This document shows positions 1 through 7,839 of a stretch of 32,901 nucleotides of DNA, piece by piece (within the stretch, counting starts at the first letter, position 1; every line of letters begins with the position of its first letter). Below the pieces are notes generated by a model. The model had not been told where the DNA came from. It saw nothing but the letters and a program-made list of their open reading frames with translations, and searched no databases. This stretch comes from an uncultured Collinsella sp. Lineage in GTDB: Bacteria > Actinomycetota > Coriobacteriia > Coriobacteriales > Coriobacteriaceae. A program made the position numbers and the translations under genes. The stretch lies in assembly GCA_902493985.1 (NCBI GenBank), contig CABURR010000022.1:1-32901 (forward strand), in the 5' to 3' direction.

Positions 1-2292
1 AGCGGCCTTGAACTTGTTGTAGTTGATCAGGCAGCCAGCCTTGACGATGGCACGCTCCTCTGCCGTCATATCGGCAATGTAGAGCTCGATCTGCTCAACC
101 GCACCGTCGGCACGCACCACGTAGGCGGCGATGTCCTTTAGGTCGTCATCGAGCGCAGCGCGAATCCCCGGCACGAAGACATAGTCGCCCACCTCAAAGT
201 TGGGCTCGGCCTCCATCTGGAAGGGCACCATGCCCCAGTTCATCACGTTGGAGCGATAGCGCTTGGTGGCGTACTCGTGGACGATGTTGGCCAGGCCGCC
301 AATTACGCGCTGGCAGCTCGCGGCCTGCTCGCGGGCAGAACCGTCACCGGGCTTCTTGGCATAGAGCATCGAGCCGTACTCGGTCGCCTTGGCGTCGGCC
401 GCGACACCCGCGCCGGCCAGCGCCTCAAACACACCGGCAAGCTCGGCATCGAGCGCCGCCAGGTCGCCTGCTGCCTCGCCGGCAACGCGGCGCTTTTCCA
501 CCGCGTCGACCTCCTTGGAGCGGCCCACGTAGGCCGGATCGCGACGGCTGAGCGTAAACTCGGCCAGGCCTAGCGGGTTGGAGCGGAATGAGCTCGTCTC
601 GCCCGAGGGAATGAGCTCGTCAGTCGTAGTGACCGGGTCCATGATCTTGGAGCACACCTTGAGCAGGATATCGTCGCCGAGAGGCTCCATCGCGGGCCAC
701 GGCTTGATGTTGGGGCCTTCGACCAGCTCGTCGGCCGGCTCAGCCTTGCCAAAGCCCCAGTACACGCGCTTCTTGTACGGCGCGTCGTCAAAGGTGTACT
801 CGCAGGCCTCGTCCCAGGTCTCCTCGGGCAGGTCGGTCGCCGGCGTCAGGACGCCGCCGTTGGCAGCCGTCGCCGCAATGGAGCGGGCGTCCATCAGGGC
901 CACCGCACTCAGCTGGCCATTGCCCGGCTTGGAACCCTCACGGTTGGGGAAGTTGCGCGTGGTGTGGCGGATGGACAGGCCGTTGTTAGCGGGCGTGTCG
1001 CCGGCACCGAAACACGGGCCGCAGAACGCCGTGCGCACGATCGCGCCAGCCTCCATAAGGTCGTAGATATAGCCGCGGCGTGTAAGCTCGAGTGCCACGG
1101 GCTGGCTCGTGGGATAGACCGACAGCGAGAACTCGCCGCAGCCGGTGTTGGCGCCCTTGAGCACACGGGCAGCCTGGACCACGGAGTCGTAATTGCCGCC
1201 CGAGCAGCCGGCGATAACGCCCTGCTGCACGTGCAGCTTGCCGTCGACGATCTTGTCGAGCAGGCTAAAGTGCGTCTTGCCCTCGCCGATCTTGGCGGCC
1301 TCGAGCTCCACCTCATGCAGGATGTCCTCGAGGTTCTCGTTGAGCTCGTCGATCTCAAAGCCGTTAGAAGGATGGAACGGCAACGCGATCATGGGCTTGA
1401 TACTCGACAGATCGACTTCGACGCAGCCGTCGTAGTAGGCAACATCGGCGGGCTTGAGCTCGCGGTAGTCCTCGCCGCGACCGTGCATGGTCAAAAACGC
1501 GTGCGTGTCCTCGTCGGTGGCCCAGATGCTCGACAGGCAGGTGGTCTCGGTGGTCATGACGTCGACGCCGTTGCGGTAATCGGTCGTCATGTTCGCGATG
1601 CCCGGGCCCACGAACTCCATGACCTTATTCTTAACGTAACCCTTGGCAAAGACGGCACGGATGATGGCGAGCGCCACGTCGTGCGGGCCAACGCCGGGGC
1701 GCGGGGCGCCCGTGAGGTAGATGGCAACGACGCCGGGATAGGCAACGTCGTAGGTGTCGCGCAGCAGCTGCTTTGCCAGCTCGCCGCCGCCCTCGCCCAC
1801 GGCCATGGTGCCCAGAGCGCCGTAGCGGGTGTGCGAGTCGGAACCCAGGATCATCTTGCCGCAGCCGGCGAAGTTCTCACGCATAAAGGAGTGGATGACG
1901 GCGATGTGCGGCGGAACGAAGATGCCGCCGTACTTCTTGGCCGCGGAAAGGCCAAAGACGTGGTCGTCCTCGTTGATGGTGCCGCCCACGGCGCACAGCG
2001 AGTTGTGGCAGTTGGTGAGCACGTAGGGCAGCGGGAACTGCTCCATGCCCGAGGCGCGCGCCGTCTGGATGATGCCGACAAAGGTGATGTCGTGGCTCGC
2101 CATGGCGTCGAAGCGAATCTTGAGCGCCTCGGGGTCGCCGGACGTATTGTGTGCCTGGAGGATCGAATACGCGATGGTGCCGCGCTTGGCATCCTCGGGC
2201 GTCTGCGTAATACCGCGCTCGGCAGCCTCGGCCGCAGGCACAACTTCGCTGCCGCCGCGCAGGTAGATGCCGTCCTCGTACAGCTTGACCAT
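1..2292 (-). CDS. Aconitase-family hydratase (YbhJ-like), C-terminus cut by the window edge
   Basis: Read from the ATG at 2292, the frame stays open for 764 codons to the window edge, so only the extreme C-terminus is missing. Aconitase-superfamily signatures are visible: a DSHT motif at residues 152-155, a Cys in GCSGG near residue 359, and an FCGPCFGAGD motif near 421 supplying the other two Cys that ligate a [4Fe-4S] cluster. This is followed by a segment beginning NNGLSIRHTTRNFP. Overall length and order resemble E. coli YbhJ, an uncharacterised hydratase, more than the TCA-cycle AcnA or AcnB. The substrate is unknown; cluster-dependent dehydration and rehydration of a hydroxy-acid is the family expectation. 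No other gene shares its transcript within the window. A citrate/aconitate role is possible but not shown by the sequence. Confidence 0.85.
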   Translation of the reverse strand, partial: MVKLYEDGIYLRGGSEVVPAAEAAERGITQTPEDAKRGTIAYSILQAHNTSGDPEALKIRFDAMASHDITFVGIIQTARASGMEQFPLPYVLTNCHNSLCAVGGTINEDDHVFGLSAAKKYGGIFVPPHIAVIHSFMRENFAGCGKMILGSDSHTRYGALGTMAVGEGGGELAKQLLRDTYDVAYPGVVAIYLTGAPRPGVGPHDVALAIIRAVFAKGYVKNKVMEFVGPGIANMTTDYRNGVDVMTTETTCLSSIWATDEDTHAFLTMHGRGEDYRELKPADVAYYDGCVEVDLSSIKPMIALPFHPSNGFEIDELNENLEDILHEVELEAAKIGEGKTHFSLLDKIVDGKLHVQQGVIAGCSGGNYDSVVQAARVLKGANTGCGEFSLSVYPTSQPVALELTRRGYIYDLMEAGAIVRTAFCGPCFGAGDTPANNGLSIRHTTRNFPNREGSKPGNGQLSAVALMDARSIAATAANGGVLTPATDLPEETWDEACEYTFDDAPYKKRVYWGFGKAEPADELVEGPNIKPWPAMEPLGDDILLKVCSKIMDPVTTTDELIPSGETSSFRSNPLGLAEFTLSRRDPAYVGRSKEVDAVEKRRVAGEAAGDLAALDAELAGVFEALAGAGVAADAKATEYGSMLYAKKPGDGSAREQAASCQRVIGGLANIVHEYATKRYRSNVMNWGMVPFQMEAEPNFEVGDYVFVPGIRAALDDDLKDIAAYVVRADGAVEQIELYIADMTAEERAIVKAGCLINYNKFKAA

Positions 2293-2523
2293 ACTGTCTC
2301 CCACTCTGCCCGAAAGGCTCGGGCGCATAGCATACATTCGTTCACTATCGTGCCATAGAACGGTTGCGAGTGGGTTACGAATCTGCGCGTTCACTTTATC
2401 TCAGTAAAGCAAAGGACGAGCCCAGTGTGGGGCCGGCAGATTTGGCGCAAGGGCGTCCCTTTCGACTAGTCATTTAAGAACGTCCCCAATGACTACCCAT
2501 AACAACGCCGATGTTTTGGCGCG
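2293..2523. other. Intergenic region upstream of the hydratase gene
   Basis: This stretch between the hydratase start and the structured element after hspR holds a REP-like hairpin (2467-2495), listed separately. The segment nearest the hydratase gene includes a small CTTTA/TAAAG hairpin around 2395-2410. I found no convincing -35/-10 pair and no riboswitch-like fold. Confidence 0.4.
2467..2495 (-). repeat. GGGGAC-type REP-like hairpin
   Basis: Arms TAGTCATT (2467-2474) and AATGACTA (2488-2495) pair perfectly over 8 bp around a loop that reads GGGGACGTTCTTA on the minus strand. The same hairpin recurs with an identical loop at 25738-25759, and related GGGAC-loop hairpins occur elsewhere in the window. 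The form resembles REP sequences associated with RAYT/IS200-like TnpA proteins in other bacteria. That link is by analogy only; no such transposase gene lies in this window. Confidence 0.6.
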
Positions 2524-2671
2524 GACAGCGAAAGCCCACCAGAGCGAGCAAGGTGCCTTGAAACAAGGCGGCATTGATCTTTTGATCATGCCGCCGAAGT
2601 TGAAAGGCAGATTGCCGCTCTGGCGGGCTTGCAGCGTCAACTGGTTACGCGGGTTGGTAAACCCGCGTAAC
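2524..2671 (-). repeat. Structured 3'-flank element, copy 1 (after hspR)
   Basis: Reading with the hspR strand, the last base of the TAG stop begins a 12-bp hairpin (arms 2644-2655 and 2660-2671, loop TACC), followed by TTGACGCTG. A long arm follows: outer stem 2532-2546 with 2616-2630 (one mismatch), a TGCCTT/AAGGCA mid stem, and an inner hairpin with arms 2567-2574 and 2588-2595. The inner hairpin ends in GATC/GATC around an AAAA loop with a single bulged base (2575). The element closes with CGCTGTCC. Three more copies lie in the window with the same architecture and compensated base changes. There is no terminator-like T-run after the first hairpin. Confidence 0.8.
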
Positions 2672-3087
2672 TACAAATCCCCGCCGGCACCCAGCAGCTT
2701 GCGCATGACCTGTTCGGGGTTAACTGAGCCGTCGCGCGGGGCTAAGGCAGTGATCTTCTTCTGCATCTTGTATTCGTGCAGCTCGTCCTCGAGCTGGCGC
2801 ACACGGGCGCGGAGCTTTTCGTTCTCGCGCTCGCGCTCCTCGGCACGCTCCTTCATATCGAGAATGCGCACCACGCCGGCAAGGTTGATGCCCTCGTCGG
2901 TCAGCTGGTTGATGAGCTCTAGGCGCTCGATATCGGCACGCGAATACAGACGCGTGTTGCCGCCCGAGCGCTGGGGGTTCACCAGGCCCTTGGACTCGTA
3001 GACGCGCAGAGTCTGCGGATGCATGCCGGTCAGCTCGGCCGCCACGCTGATCATGTACAGCGGTTTATTCCTATTGTCCTCGGCCAT
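2671..3087 (-). CDS. hspR: Heat-shock repressor HspR, MerR family
   Basis: A 138-aa MerR-type regulator. Residues 10-80 form the winged helix-turn-helix, with HPQTLRVYE in the recognition region and a GGNTRLYSRADI wing typical of HspR. Residues 79-107 are a highly charged coiled coil for dimerisation. In Streptomyces and mycobacteria HspR represses the dnaK operon with DnaK as co-repressor, and its position last in this cluster fits that autoregulatory loop. It lies 72 bases after dnaJ, so it is probably co-transcribed. I could not find a canonical HAIR operator upstream of dnaK. A structured repeat starts at its stop codon. Confidence 0.93.
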   Translation of the reverse strand: MAEDNRNKPLYMISVAAELTGMHPQTLRVYESKGLVNPQRSGGNTRLYSRADIERLELINQLTDEGINLAGVVRILDMKERAEERERENEKLRARVRQLEDELHEYKMQKKITALAPRDGSVNPEQVMRKLLGAGGDL

Positions 3088-3159
3088 GCTACCTAATCCC
3101 TTTCCGTCTCGTTATCGTCCATCATAAGCCCGCGGGCGCGGGCGTGCGCCACGACCGCC

Positions 3160-4125
3160 CTAGTACGTCGCCTTGTAACGGTTGACCTTCTCGCGATAGT
3201 CGCGCGTGTCAGCCTCGCGCAGCTTGGTCATGGCATCGCGCTCATCATCGGATAGGTTCGTGGGAACCTGCACCTTGATCTCGACGAGCAGCGCGCCCGT
3301 ACGGCCACGGTGCTTAACGTCGGGCGCGCCCATCTCTTTAAAGCGGAACTTCTTGCCCGTCTGGGTACCCGCGGGCACCTTCAGACGAACCGTCGCACCG
3401 CCGGGCGTCGGCACGTCCACCGTGCAGCCGAGCGCCGCCTCATAGACCGAGACCGGTACCTCCATAGTCACGTCGGCACCTTTACGCTTAAACAGCGGAT
3501 GCTCCTCCACGTGCGTGGTCACGACCAGGTCGCCGCGCTCGCCGCCGGCAACGCCGTACTCGCCGCGACGCTTGTAGCGCAGCTTGCCACCGTCGACCGC
3601 GCCCGCAGGCACCGAGACCGTAATGGTCTGTTGCTCGCCCGTCGAGGGAATGCGGTAGGTGACCTTGTGCGTCACGCCGCGAAACGCGTCCTCGGCCGTC
3701 ACATCGACGGTCAGCGACAGGTCGCCGCCCTTGCGAGCGCGGCTGCGGCCAGCGCCGGCACCGGCAGCGCCCGCAGCCCCGGCAAAGCCCGAGCCCCAAT
3801 CGCTGCCCCAGGCGCCGTTGCCGCTAAAGATGCTGTCGAAGATGTCGCCCCAGCCGCTGGCACCCGCGCCGGCACCGTAGCCGCCGCCATACGCGCCGCC
3901 TGCGCCCGGCATGCCGCCAAACATAAGCATCTGGTCGTACTCTTTGCGCTTCTTCTCGTCCGAAAGCGTCTCATAGGCCTCGCTGATCTCCTTGAACTTG
4001 GCCTCGTCGCCGCCGGCATCGGGGTGATATTTTTGCGCGAGCTTGCGAAACGCACTCTTGATCTCTTTGTCGGAGGCGCTCTTGGATACGCCCAGGATGT
4101 CATAGAAGGTTTTGCCTGCAGCCAT
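3160..4125 (-). CDS. dnaJ: DnaJ-type co-chaperone lacking the zinc-finger domain
   Basis: A 321-aa J-domain protein. The J domain covers residues 5-70 with the HPD tripeptide at 34-36, which stimulates DnaK ATPase activity. A long Gly/Ala-rich linker (about 72-130) includes GAAGAAGAGAG. Residues 135-315 form the C-terminal substrate-binding beta domains, with the VTV/VPAG segments typical of DnaJ/CbpA. The four CxxCxGxG zinc repeats of type I DnaJ are absent, so this is a class II (CbpA-like) protein. It has a strong ribosome site (AGGAGAGGAG) and starts 107 bases after grpE. A terminator-like hairpin lies between them, so expression may be partly independent. A second, zinc-containing DnaJ may exist elsewhere; that is inference. 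Confidence 0.93.
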   Translation of the reverse strand: MAAGKTFYDILGVSKSASDKEIKSAFRKLAQKYHPDAGGDEAKFKEISEAYETLSDEKKRKEYDQMLMFGGMPGAGGAYGGGYGAGAGASGWGDIFDSIFSGNGAWGSDWGSGFAGAAGAAGAGAGRSRARKGGDLSLTVDVTAEDAFRGVTHKVTYRIPSTGEQQTITVSVPAGAVDGGKLRYKRRGEYGVAGGERGDLVVTTHVEEHPLFKRKGADVTMEVPVSVYEAALGCTVDVPTPGGATVRLKVPAGTQTGKKFRFKEMGAPDVKHRGRTGALLVEIKVQVPTNLSDDERDAMTKLREADTRDYREKVNRYKATY

Positions 4126-4147
4126 CGTAGCTCCTCTCCTGTTTCAT

Positions 4148-4168
4148 CCGCCGCCCAGCGGGCGGCGG
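4148..4168 (-). promoter_or_regulatory. GC-rich hairpin in the dnaJ leader
   Basis: Arms CCGCCGCCC (4148-4156) and GGGCGGCGG (4160-4168) give a 9-bp all-GC stem with a 3-base loop, ending about 11 bases before the dnaJ ribosome site. It lacks a T-run, so it may stabilise a processed dnaJ-hspR mRNA 5' end or modulate elongation. The function is inference. Confidence 0.4.
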
Positions 4169-4196
4169 CTCATGCTTTCATATGGCACTAGGCCAG

Positions 4197-4225
4197 AAAG
4201 GGCCCCGGGTGTTGCCCCGGGGCCC
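4197..4225 (-). terminator. Terminator-like hairpin after grpE
   Basis: A perfect 10-bp stem, GGGCCCCGGG (4200-4209) with CCCGGGGCCC (4216-4225), is followed on the minus strand by only TTT. It sits between grpE (stop at 4233) and dnaJ (start at 4125). The short T-run suggests a partial terminator or attenuator that lowers dnaJ-hspR relative to dnaK-grpE. Confidence 0.6.
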
Positions 4226-4232
4226 TTCTCAA

Positions 4233-5075
4233 TTACTCCTCGGTGCTCTCGGCCGTATCGGCCGCAGCATCCTCAGGCGCCGCTTCGGGCTCCGGTGCGG
4301 GGCGCTTCTCGCCACCGTAGGTCACCGTCACCATCGCGGAACGCAGGATGCGATCCGCCATGCGGTAGCCCTTCTGGTACACATCGTTGACGGTCTCGTC
4401 GTACTGCGATGCGTCCTCGACGCGACCCACAGCCTGGTGCTCGAGCGGATCGAACGCCTCGCCCTTGGGGTCGATGGGCTCAACGCCCTCATGCGCAAAC
4501 ACGTCGAGCAGCTTGGCATGTACCGCGTCAACGCCATCGACGAACTGCTTAAAGTCGTCAGAAAGCTCTTGGCTGCGGGCATGGTCGATCGCGCGCTCGA
4601 TATCGTCGATCACCGGCAACAGCGCGGTGACAAGCTTCTCGGTCGCGCGCTCGCGCTCGGCGATACGCTCGTTGGCGGTGCGGCGACGGAAGTTCTCCCA
4701 GTCGGCCTGCAGACGGGCGGTGCGCTCGGTGGCGTCCTTTGCCTTGTCCTCGGCGGCCTTCTGAGCCTCTGCCGCAGCATCGAGCTCATTGCGCACGTCG
4801 GCAAGCTCTTTCTGAGCCTGCTCGAACTTGAGCTTAAAGTCGTTGTCGGCGGCTTCCTCACCGGCGCGGATAGCGGCTTCCACCATCTCGTCCTCGGTCA
4901 TCGTCGCCTCCTTGTTGGAATCCTCTACCTGGTTCTCGGCAGCCTCGGCGGCCGCGGCCTCGTTGGCCTCGGTATCGTCGACGGCCTCTACGGGAATCTT
5001 CACGTCCTTCTCCTCAGAGTCAACGGGGGCGGCGCCAACGGCAGCCGCCTCCGTGCGAGCTTTACGGGCGGACAT
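4233..5075 (-). CDS. grpE: GrpE nucleotide exchange factor for DnaK
   Basis: A 280-aa protein, longer than typical GrpE (about 180-200 aa). The conserved core is residues 85-250: a long coiled coil, then RLQADWENFRRRTANE, the GrpE signature region, and a beta domain with the VDGVDAVHAKLLDVFAHEG stretch. The extra length is an acidic, Ala/Glu-rich N-terminal tail (1-80) and an acidic C-terminal tail. GrpE releases ADP from DnaK and acts as a thermosensor. It starts two bases after the dnaK stop, so translation is coupled. Confidence 0.95.
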   Translation of the reverse strand: MSARKARTEAAAVGAAPVDSEEKDVKIPVEAVDDTEANEAAAAEAAENQVEDSNKEATMTEDEMVEAAIRAGEEAADNDFKLKFEQAQKELADVRNELDAAAEAQKAAEDKAKDATERTARLQADWENFRRRTANERIAERERATEKLVTALLPVIDDIERAIDHARSQELSDDFKQFVDGVDAVHAKLLDVFAHEGVEPIDPKGEAFDPLEHQAVGRVEDASQYDETVNDVYQKGYRMADRILRSAMVTVTYGGEKRPAPEPEAAPEDAAADTAESTEE

Positions 5076-5077
5076 GA

Positions 5078-6970
5078 TTACTTGTCCTCGTCGTCCACAA
5101 CCTCGTAGTCGGCATCGACGACGTCATCGTCGGCAGGCTGGGCGCCGGCGGCACCGTCGGTCTGCTGCTGAGCGTCGGCGTAGACAACCTGGGCCAGCTC
5201 GTAGGCCACGGACTGCAGGGACTCGCCGGCGGCCTTGATGGCCTCGACGTCAGAGCCCTCGAGCGCCTTCTTGGCGTCGGCGATAGCGGCCTCGGCCTTG
5301 GACTTCACATCGGCGGAAACCTTGTCGCCCAGCTCGTTGAGGGTCTGCTCGGTGGAGTAGCACAGGCTATCGGTCTGGTTGCGGACCTCGACCTCTTCCT
5401 TCTGCTTCTTGTCCTCCTCGGCATGAGCCTCGGCGTCCTTGACCATACGATCGACTTCGTCGTCGGAAAGCGCGGTGGAACCGGAAATGGTGATCTGCTG
5501 CTCCTTGCCGGTGCCCTTGTCCTTAGCGGAGACCTTGACGATACCGTTGGCGTCGATGTCGAAGGTGACCTCGATCTGCGGCACGCCGCGGCGGGCAGCC
5601 GGGATGCCGGTCAGCTGGAACTTACCGAGCGACTTGTTGTCGCGGGCAAGCTCGCGCTCGCCCTGGAGCACGTTGATCTCGACGCTGGTCTGGTTGTCGG
5701 CAGCGGTGGAGTAGACCTCGGTCTTGGAGGTCGGGATCGTGGTGTTGCGGTCGATCATCTTGGTCATGATGCCGCCCATGGTCTCGACGCCCAGCGACAA
5801 CGGGGTAACGTCGAGCAGGAGGATGCCCTCGACGTCGCCGGTGAGCACGCCGCCCTGGACGGCAGCGCCGTCGGCAACGACCTCGTCGGGGTTCACGGAC
5901 ATGTTGGGCTGCTTGCCGGTCATAGTCTTGACGAGCTCCTGGACGGCGGGCATACGGGTGGAGCCGCCGACGAGGATGACCTCGGTCAGATCGGAGAGCT
6001 TAAGCTTGGCGTCGCGCAGGGCGTTGGTGACAGGCTGCTTGCAGCGCTCGAGCAGGTCGCGGGTGATCTTCTCGAACTCGGCACGGGTCAGCGTGTAGTT
6101 GAGGTGCAGCGGGCCGGACTGGTTCATGGTAATGAACGGCAGGTTGATGGTGGTCTGCTGGGCAGCGGAGAGCTCCTTCTTGGCGTTCTCGGCGGCCTCC
6201 TTCAGACGCTGCAGGGCCATGGGGTCCTGACGCAGATCGACGCCGTTCTCCTGCTGGAACTTGTCGGCCATCCAGTCGATGACGCGCTGATCCCAGTCGT
6301 CGCCGCCCAGGTGGTTGTCGCCCGAGGTGGACAGAACCTCAAACACGCCGTCGGCGAGGTCGAGGATGGAGACATCGAAGGTGCCGCCGCCCAGATCGAA
6401 GACCAGGATGCGCTGGTCGGTGCCCTGCTTGTCCAGGCCATAGGCCAGGGCAGCAGCGGTCGGCTCGTTGACGATACGCTTGACGTTGAGGCCGGCGATC
6501 TTACCGGCGTCCTTGGTGGCCTGACGCTGGGCGTCGTTGAAGTAGGCCGGGACGGTGATGACGGCGTCGGTGACAGTCTCGCCCAGATACTTCTCGGCGT
6601 CGGCCTTCATCTTGGCGAGCGTCATGGCGCTCACCTGCTCGGCGGTGTAATCCTTGCCCTCGATGTCGACGACGGCACGGCCACCCTGGCCCTCCTTGAC
6701 CTCGTACGGCACGGTCTTGATCTCGGAGGTGCACTCGGAGTACTTGCGGCCCATGAAGCGCTTGATGGAGAACACGGTGTTCTTGGGGTTGGTGACAGCC
6801 TGGTTCTTAGCGGCCTTACCCACGACGCGGTCGCCGTCGGCACGGAAGCCCACGACGGACGGGGTGGTGCGGTCGCCCTCGGCGTTCACGATAATGGTCG
6901 GAGAACCGCCCTCGAGGACGGCCATTGCGGAGTTAGTAGTACCAAGGTCGATACCAAGAATCTTGCCCAT
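5078..6970 (-). CDS. dnaK: Chaperone DnaK (Hsp70)
   Basis: A 630-aa Hsp70. The N-terminal ATPase domain starts MGKILGIDLGTTNSAMAV with phosphate-loop residues at 6-13; NEPTAAALAYGLDK and VFDLGGGTFDVS mark phosphate 2 and the connecting loop. The substrate-binding domain starts near VTPLSLGVET, followed by a helical lid and an acidic tail, DADYEVVDDEDK. Actinobacterial DnaKs lack about 24 residues in the ATPase domain relative to E. coli, consistent with the short length. A ribosome site (GAGAGAGGGAA) precedes the ATG. It is first in the cluster and sets its transcription. Very long open frames on the opposite strand are codon-bias shadows. Confidence 0.98.
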   Translation of the reverse strand: MGKILGIDLGTTNSAMAVLEGGSPTIIVNAEGDRTTPSVVGFRADGDRVVGKAAKNQAVTNPKNTVFSIKRFMGRKYSECTSEIKTVPYEVKEGQGGRAVVDIEGKDYTAEQVSAMTLAKMKADAEKYLGETVTDAVITVPAYFNDAQRQATKDAGKIAGLNVKRIVNEPTAAALAYGLDKQGTDQRILVFDLGGGTFDVSILDLADGVFEVLSTSGDNHLGGDDWDQRVIDWMADKFQQENGVDLRQDPMALQRLKEAAENAKKELSAAQQTTINLPFITMNQSGPLHLNYTLTRAEFEKITRDLLERCKQPVTNALRDAKLKLSDLTEVILVGGSTRMPAVQELVKTMTGKQPNMSVNPDEVVADGAAVQGGVLTGDVEGILLLDVTPLSLGVETMGGIMTKMIDRNTTIPTSKTEVYSTAADNQTSVEINVLQGERELARDNKSLGKFQLTGIPAARRGVPQIEVTFDIDANGIVKVSAKDKGTGKEQQITISGSTALSDDEVDRMVKDAEAHAEEDKKQKEEVEVRNQTDSLCYSTEQTLNELGDKVSADVKSKAEAAIADAKKALEGSDVEAIKAAGESLQSVAYELAQVVYADAQQQTDGAAGAQPADDDVVDADYEVVDDEDK

Positions 6971-7390
6971 TAGAAATTCCCTCTCTCTTGTGCGTTTGCA
7001 CCGACTCGGCGGTCTGCCGCGTGGCGCTTCGGCTTGTCTTTCAGGATGTAGTGTATCCCCTTATGGGCCGGAATATACAAAATCTAAGTCAATTCATATA
7101 AGATTTCTTATTGCTGAGAGTTTAGGTTCTTAAATGCGCAGGTAGACGCACTGTTTGAGTTCTAGGCAAATCTATCGAGATCTATGTAGAGTTGACTGAG
7201 GCGCGAGCCTGAAACTATCTCCCGTTTTGGACATGGATTACGGGATGCGCTTTCCGCCAGCTCGCTCAATCGCCCTATATTTCAAGTCACCTATAGCTAA
7301 CATTTGCGCAGCTCAACGGCCTCACCTGCATGTTTTTTAGTAAGCCGTAGCATACTCGGCGAACGGTATGAAGATGCCGGTCAGAGGGTA
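6971..7390. other. dnaK-ferredoxin divergent intergenic region
   Basis: This AT-richer region carries the dnaK promoter. On the minus strand I see TTGACT and a TATATT around 7075-7095, but their spacing (9) is not that of one promoter, so the dnaK start is unresolved. No perfect HAIR (CTTGAGT-N7-ACTCAAG) or CIRCE repeat is present; only a lone GTTTGAGT half-site occurs at 7152-7159. A partial repeat copy at 7216-7256 is listed separately. Confidence 0.4.
7216..7256 (+). repeat. Partial copy of the CCCGTTTTGG hairpin repeat
   Basis: CCCGTTTTGGA (7221-7231) followed by CGGGATGCGCTTTCCG (7241-7256) matches the centre and right arm of the hairpin at 22147-22194, in the same order and at the same spacing. 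The left arm is replaced by CTATCT, so the copy cannot form the full stem. CTATCTCCCGTTTTGG also resembles the arms of the repeats flanking the Fic gene. Confidence 0.55.
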
Positions 7391-7418
7391 TTGCAAACGG
7401 TCGCTCCCGTGGTATGTT
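7391..7418 (+). promoter_or_regulatory. Candidate promoter of the ferredoxin gene
   Basis: TTGCAA (7391-7396) and TATGTT (7413-7418) are separated by 16 bases, a good match to a vegetative promoter. The distance to the ATG is about 60 bases. Confidence 0.5.
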
Positions 7419-7479
7419 TTTGCCCGAATCAAACCGGCGCGCATCGTCTGTAGCGTCGGTCAACAGAGAGGAAACTACC

Positions 7480-7665
7480 ATGGCTCATCCCGTAATTGAT
7501 GCCGACGAGTGCATCGCTTGTGGCGTTTGCGTCGACTCCTGCCCCGCTGGCGTTCTGGAGCTCCAGGACGTCGCTACCGTCGCCGACGAGGACTCCTGCG
7601 TCGCCTGTGGCGCTTGCCAGGACGCTTGCCCCGCTGGCGCGATCACCGAGATCGTCGAGGAGTAA
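7480..7665 (+). CDS. 2[4Fe-4S] bacterial-type ferredoxin
   Basis: A 61-aa clostridial-type ferredoxin. Two cluster motifs, CIACGVCVDSCP and CVACGACQDACP, each give CxxCxxCxxxCP, with the fourth Cys swapped between clusters in the usual way. The sequence is acidic and ends AITEIVEE. It is a cytoplasmic low-potential electron carrier for anaerobic redox enzymes; hydrogenase or pyruvate:ferredoxin oxidoreductase are plausible partners, not shown here. The start was chosen because GAGAGGAAA lies just upstream of the ATG at 7480; the upstream in-frame extension is not ferredoxin-like. It is monocistronic, with its own promoter and strong terminator. Confidence 0.95.
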   Translation: MAHPVIDADECIACGVCVDSCPAGVLELQDVATVADEDSCVACGACQDACPAGAITEIVEE

Positions 7666-7703
7666 CAACTCCCCACTTGCACACTCAAAAGTACACCGTG
7701 CAC

Positions 7704-7742
7704 AAAAAGGAGGCCTCCGCATCGCCGCGGAGGCCTCCTTTT
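7704..7742 (+). terminator. Rho-independent terminator after ferredoxin
   Basis: Arms AAAAGGAGGCCTCCGC (ending 7720) and GCGGAGGCCTCCTTTT (7727-7742) pair perfectly over 16 positions with a 6-base loop and a closing T-run. The A-run on the opposite side could let it work for the minus strand too. Confidence 0.85.
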
Positions 7743-7754
7743 GCATATGTGGGC

Positions 7755-7821
7755 AGTTGCGGTGGAATAGTTCCTGGCTCATTGCTTAGGTGCCGATTGT
7801 AGGAACTATTTCACCGCAACT
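7755..7821. repeat. 20-bp-arm inverted repeat downstream of niaR
   Basis: AGTTGCGGTGGAATAGTTCC (7755-7774) pairs with 7802-7821 over 20 positions with one G-T wobble, around a 27-base loop. It lies between the convergent ferredoxin and niaR genes. There is no clear T-run, so it looks more like a dispersed hairpin repeat than a simple terminator. Confidence 0.6.
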
Positions 7822-7839
7822 TATAAAGACGGTGTCGGG

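Noticed and set aside
5423..6973. A 516-codon open frame opposite dnaK, and similar long frames opposite nadB, bglA, grpE and hypD
   Set aside because: These mirror highly expressed, GC-rich genes on the other strand. They have no family resemblance, no ribosome sites, and low-complexity compositions typical of codon-bias shadows.
7152..7159. HAIR half-site (GTTTGAGT) upstream of dnaK
   Set aside because: No second half at 7-base spacing on either side; a single 7-8 base match is expected by chance.
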